A DNA stretch of 64,000 nucleotides from Archangium lipolyticum. GTDB taxonomy: Bacteria > Myxococcota > Myxococcia > Myxococcales > Myxococcaceae. How positions within the stretch are numbered: the first letter of the stretch is position 1; the number at the start of each line of letters is the position of its first letter. Of the stretch, positions 61,351-64,000 are shown in pieces. The notes under the pieces are model-generated. The model was given only the letters and a program-made list of their open reading frames with translations, was not told the origin of the DNA and did not search any database. The translations under genes were made by a program, and so were the position numbers. The DNA is taken from assembly GCF_024623785.1 (NCBI RefSeq), contig NZ_JANKBZ010000007.1, positions 124,001-188,000 of the forward strand, in the 5' to 3' direction.

Positions 61351-61903
61351 GCTTACCGCATTTCGAGTACGTGCTCGACGACCTGACGGCTGAGCGGGAA
61401 GAGGCGCTGAAAGCAAGGCCCGGTCCGCCGCTGGCACGGCTGGCGTGATTGGTGCTGCGCTACGGGTGTACCGGCAACTGTCCTGGAAGCTGCCGGAGTG
61501 GGCGGCCCTGTTCGCCCAGGTCCAGGCGGCTGCAGAGGGAAGCGAACACCTGGTGGTGGCATCCGTTATCTGCTGTGGACGGGGGACGAGGCCGTCCTTG
61601 AAGCGACGGGTCGGGTGCTACATTCCGTCCTGGTTGAGCAACGAGCGGAGGCGTTGATGCGGAGCTACGGCGAGGAGCTCATCGAGCGGGGCCTGGTGCG
61701 AGGCAGGGAAGAAGGGCTGACACGGGGCTTGAGACAAGGGCGTGCCGAGTACATCCTGCGGACTCTCGCCGTACGGGGGATTCATGTCGACGAAGCCTCG
61801 CGGCAGCGCATCCTCGATTGCACGGAGGTGGAAACACTCGACTGCTGGTTCGACCGGGCGCTCCAGGCAACGACCCTCTCCGAGCTGCTGGATGACGGGG
61901 ACG
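61351..61903 (+). pseudogene. Rpn/PD-(D/E)XK nuclease family (transposase-like) pseudogene
   Basis: Pieces of a recombination-promoting-nuclease-like protein appear in three successive frames: LPHFEYVLDDLTAEREEALK (to about 61445), LPEWAALFAQVQAAAEGSEH (61445-61560), then LLWTGDEAVLEATGRVLH, GEELIERGLVRGREEG and DEASRQRILDCTEVETL (from about 61570). The order and spacing match the C-terminal half of this family, including the GREEG repeat-like helix. The catalytic N-terminal half is absent and two frameshifts break the rest, so it is dead. Such genes spread in multiple copies in myxobacterial genomes and mark unstable DNA. Confidence 0.55.
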
Positions 61904-61997
61904 ATCCGGCAAGGACCCGCCGATCGATGAACCTCCGAGAGATTGCTGAATACTGCTGGCGCAATCGCATCCGGCTGCCGTTCCACGCTGAAGATGC

Positions 61998-62315
61998 GTG
62001 GGCCGACGATACCTTCATAAATCCAGACTCGCCGTCGTCTACAACGGACAGGATGCAAACGTCTTCGGCCGAATCCGAGCCCATTTCACACTACAGAACT
62101 CCGGGACCGGCGCTCTTGGTATCCGGTGGTATCCGCTCCACGACCGCCAATGGCACGTTTCCGCCTTGGCCTTGAAGCATCTTGAAGGGGACCGGTCTCT
62201 CGACTATGCCGATCGGGAGATGATCAAGAGGTATTGCATAAGCAAGACCGGACGGATAGCCGTTGAGCAGATGTGGCGCACCATCTACGGCTGGCCGGTT
62301 CTCTGCAAGGAATAG
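61998..62315 (+). CDS. Small protein of unknown function, possibly a GIY-YIG-like fragment
   Basis: From a GTG at 61998 a 105-residue frame reads RLAVVYNGQDANVFGRIRAHF, then TGALGIRWYPLHDRQWHVSAL, ending in MWRTIYGWPVLCKE. The VYNGQ ... GRI.AHF ... TGALG spacing is reminiscent of GIY-YIG nuclease cores (Y-G, Arg, His), but the match is weak. There is no good ribosome site and a stop lies just upstream, so it is probably the remaining part of a longer gene. It sits between the Rpn relic and the toxin gene. Confidence 0.3.
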   Translation: MGRRYLHKSRLAVVYNGQDANVFGRIRAHFTLQNSGTGALGIRWYPLHDRQWHVSALALKHLEGDRSLDYADREMIKRYCISKTGRIAVEQMWRTIYGWPVLCKE

Positions 62316-62677
62316 GGCCGTGGCCAAGCGCTGCCCGGTGTTACGCATAGGCGGAATAGAGGCCGTGTGGAGGGTGAGGGCTGGAGCGGTGTGGCCGAGG
62401 AGGGCCGCTGACAGGTGCCGCCCGAGCAGTGAGCCCGGTCGGTGGAGGGGCAGCGCAGCCCCGTGAGGTACACGCCTGCCCATGCTGCCCGCCCATGGTT
62501 CCATGAAGCCAGGGGCACGCGCACAGGGGTAGAGAACCGGGTTTCGTGCCAGCCCACCAGGTCCCTCTGACAACCCCATGCGTCCTGGAAAATGCGGCTT
62601 GCCTCCCTATCCCATGTAGGGTGAACAATCACCGGCTCACGCTCCTGGGGTGCTCCGAGGGGCAGGAGGAGCCGGTC
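62316..62677. other. Non-coding stretch upstream of the toxin gene (362 bases)
   Basis: No credible gene on either strand. Short minus-strand frames here are Pro/Ser/Arg-rich and lack starts. A somewhat AT-richer segment near 62590-62640 (TATCCCATGTAGGGTGAACAATCA) may hold the toxin promoter. The ribosome site AGGAGGA at 62664-62670 belongs to the toxin gene. Confidence 0.5.
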
Positions 62678-64000
62678 ATGCGTCAGCTTGTCACCCACGC
62701 CCTGTGCCTGGTGCTGATACCGATGTTGGCTCGAGGCGCCCCGCCCGGCCGAGCACTCGAGCCTGTCGAAGTGCGCGAGTACGACGGCGGCTGGGGGCGT
62801 AAAGGGGTCCAGCTCATCTTCAAGCGACTCCCTCCCGACCGCGACCAGGGGGCGCTGACCCTGGAGGACGGGCAAGCCATCCGTGCGGCCTTCGAAGAGG
62901 TATACGGCAAGCAGGAGCCACTCCCTCCGCCACGGTACCCCGGCGGGACGAGGCTCGCGAGTGTGGGGACGCAATATGTCAGCACGGCCCCTCCAGAGTG
63001 GCAGGAGAAGATTCGCAAGGACTATGAAGAGCTTTACAGGAAGGGGCCGTCTGCCCTCGCGTTGCCAAACAACCTGGAAAACAGCCGCTTCTTCCAGGCG
63101 CTGAGGCTCTCCCCTCAATATATGGGAGAGAGCGCACGCGAGGCGGCCCTGGAGCTGTTCAGCTCGCCCGCTTTTATCGTATCCATGGCCGCCTCAATGA
63201 CTTTGTATCTCGCGGCGCTCGCGGCACCTGAGCCCGTTCTGAGTAAGGGTTTTGTGGCGGCTGTCTCGCTATGGCTCCTGGTCACCTATGGCGCTACGGA
63301 AATCATGAACGTAGCGATGGCGGTCAAGCAACTGTACCAGGAGGCCGAGGCGGCGCAGGACTTCGAGCAGCTGGACAATGCCGCCCAGAACTTTGGCCCG
63401 AAGATAGGCGGCACGGCGCTGAGAGTCCTTGTGACGATAGCTCTGGGGCGGCTGGCGGGGAAGCTGCCTCAGGTGCCCAAGGCGCCGGGAGGAGGTGGAC
63501 TGTGGACAAGGCTCGGCATGCCCCGGTACGCCCTGTCGAGAAATGTCACACTGCAAGGGGCACCGGTCGTGCAGGGGGCCGGTGCGCAGGTGACGGTCGT
63601 GGTCGGAGAGGCAGCGGTTACAGAGACCTCCGTGGCGAACGGGACGGTCCTGCTGATGGGGGCTCTGCTGGGCACAGAGGCCTCCGCGGCCAATGCAGCC
63701 ATCAAGGCGGCTCGGACAACGGGAGGCTGCCGGGAAGACAACAACAAGGGTGATGCTCCAGAACACCACATTGCCACCGACAAGAATGGCAAGGCCGAAG
63801 TCAGAGGCGGCCCCTGGACACCACAGTTTGAGCCTCTCTTCGAACGAGCCGGCATGAGCCTCAATGATCCAGCGAACAAACTCTTTGTTATTGGCCATAA
63901 GGGACCGCACCCCGAGCAGTACCATCAAGAGGTTTATGACCGCCTGAATGACGCAATCAAGCTGTGCGCAGGGCCAGACGAATGCAGGCGCAAACTTACC
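62678..64000 (+). CDS. Polymorphic toxin with C-terminal AHH nuclease domain (SitA5-like), partial
   Basis: Open at the window edge; 441 codons are visible. ATG 62678 follows AGGAGGA by seven bases. The N terminus looks like a Sec signal (LVTHALCLVLIPMLARGA); no lipobox Cys is obvious, unlike typical SitA lipoproteins. Two hydrophobic segments lie mid-protein (FIVSMAASMTLYLAALAAP and VAAVSLWLLVTYGATEI). The C-terminal part matches the AHH/HNH-type nuclease: APEHHIATDKN, GGPWTPQFEPLFERAGMSL, NKLFVIGHKGPHPEQYHQEV. This is the architecture of kin-discrimination toxins of myxobacteria delivered by outer-membrane exchange or other routes. The cognate immunity gene should lie just beyond 64000. Codon use is less GC-biased than in its neighbours, suggesting transfer. 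Confidence 0.78.
   Translation, partial: MRQLVTHALCLVLIPMLARGAPPGRALEPVEVREYDGGWGRKGVQLIFKRLPPDRDQGALTLEDGQAIRAAFEEVYGKQEPLPPPRYPGGTRLASVGTQYVSTAPPEWQEKIRKDYEELYRKGPSALALPNNLENSRFFQALRLSPQYMGESAREAALELFSSPAFIVSMAASMTLYLAALAAPEPVLSKGFVAAVSLWLLVTYGATEIMNVAMAVKQLYQEAEAAQDFEQLDNAAQNFGPKIGGTALRVLVTIALGRLAGKLPQVPKAPGGGGLWTRLGMPRYALSRNVTLQGAPVVQGAGAQVTVVVGEAAVTETSVANGTVLLMGALLGTEASAANAAIKAARTTGGCREDNNKGDAPEHHIATDKNGKAEVRGGPWTPQFEPLFERAGMSLNDPANKLFVIGHKGPHPEQYHQEVYDRLNDAIKLCAGPDECRRKLT

Noticed and set aside
62285-63118. A 277-codon minus-strand frame over the toxin N terminus
   Set aside because: The plus-strand toxin has a strong ribosome site and recognisable domains. The antisense frame has neither.
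1-64000. CRISPR arrays
   Set aside because: No set of regularly spaced identical repeats was seen, and no cas-like gene occurs.

Overview
The window looks like a chromosomal segment of a myxobacterium, probably suborder Cystobacterineae (Archangium/Cystobacter type). It is very GC-rich, with strong third-position GC bias, densely packed genes on both strands, many exported proteins and lipoproteins, type IV pilus parts, Sel1 repeats, ceramide-type lipid enzymes and a Sit-like polymorphic toxin. The genus is inferred from style and gene content, not proven.

Layout. 0-9 kb holds separate housekeeping and secreted functions: a PL6 polysaccharide lyase with a discoidin domain, a DUF2267 protein, a short-chain dehydrogenase, the endolytic transglycosylase MltG, a PilT-like ATPase, an exported nuclease/phosphatase and a Cys-paired Sel1 protein. 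8.7-13 kb is a minus-strand run of a 2OG-Fe(II) oxygenase, a DMATS-type aromatic prenyltransferase fused to a heme-oxygenase-like domain, and a DUF2891 protein. It looks like a small, undescribed biosynthetic cluster. 13-21 kb has an exported protein, a histidine kinase, a DNRLRE/DUF3616 lipoprotein, a Tat-exported lactonase, catalase and a LipM-like lipoyl/octanoyl transferase.

21.4-27.8 kb is a tightly coupled operon: a SulP anion transporter, DabA and two NuoL/M-like membrane subunits, predicted to take up dissolved inorganic carbon. 28-36.5 kb holds mixed metabolic genes: a lysophospholipase-like hydrolase, a methyltransferase, an AlkB-like oxygenase, an AAA ATPase with an altered Walker A, an M4 metalloprotease, a UPF0489-like protein and an orphan type II thioesterase. 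36.7-50.1 kb is a 13-kb minus-strand operon of a giant exported Cys-pair repeat protein (1764 aa), a thioester-bearing alpha-2-macroglobulin and PBP1C. Stop and start codons overlap at both junctions.

50.4-60.2 kb carries a HAD-like protein that has lost catalytic residues, a dihydroceramide-desaturase-like enzyme, a VWA protein, a patatin, an SPFH protein with an exported partner, a pilin-like protein and an EF-G-like GTPase. From 60.3 kb to the end the sequence changes character. It has a SUKH-like immunity remnant, a 128-bp inverted-repeat element, a tRNA-Ala/tmRNA 3' end followed by a terminator, broken genes (including an Rpn-type nuclease), and the start of an AHH-nuclease polymorphic toxin cut by the window edge. 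This reads as the edge of a genomic island inserted at a tRNA or tmRNA gene.
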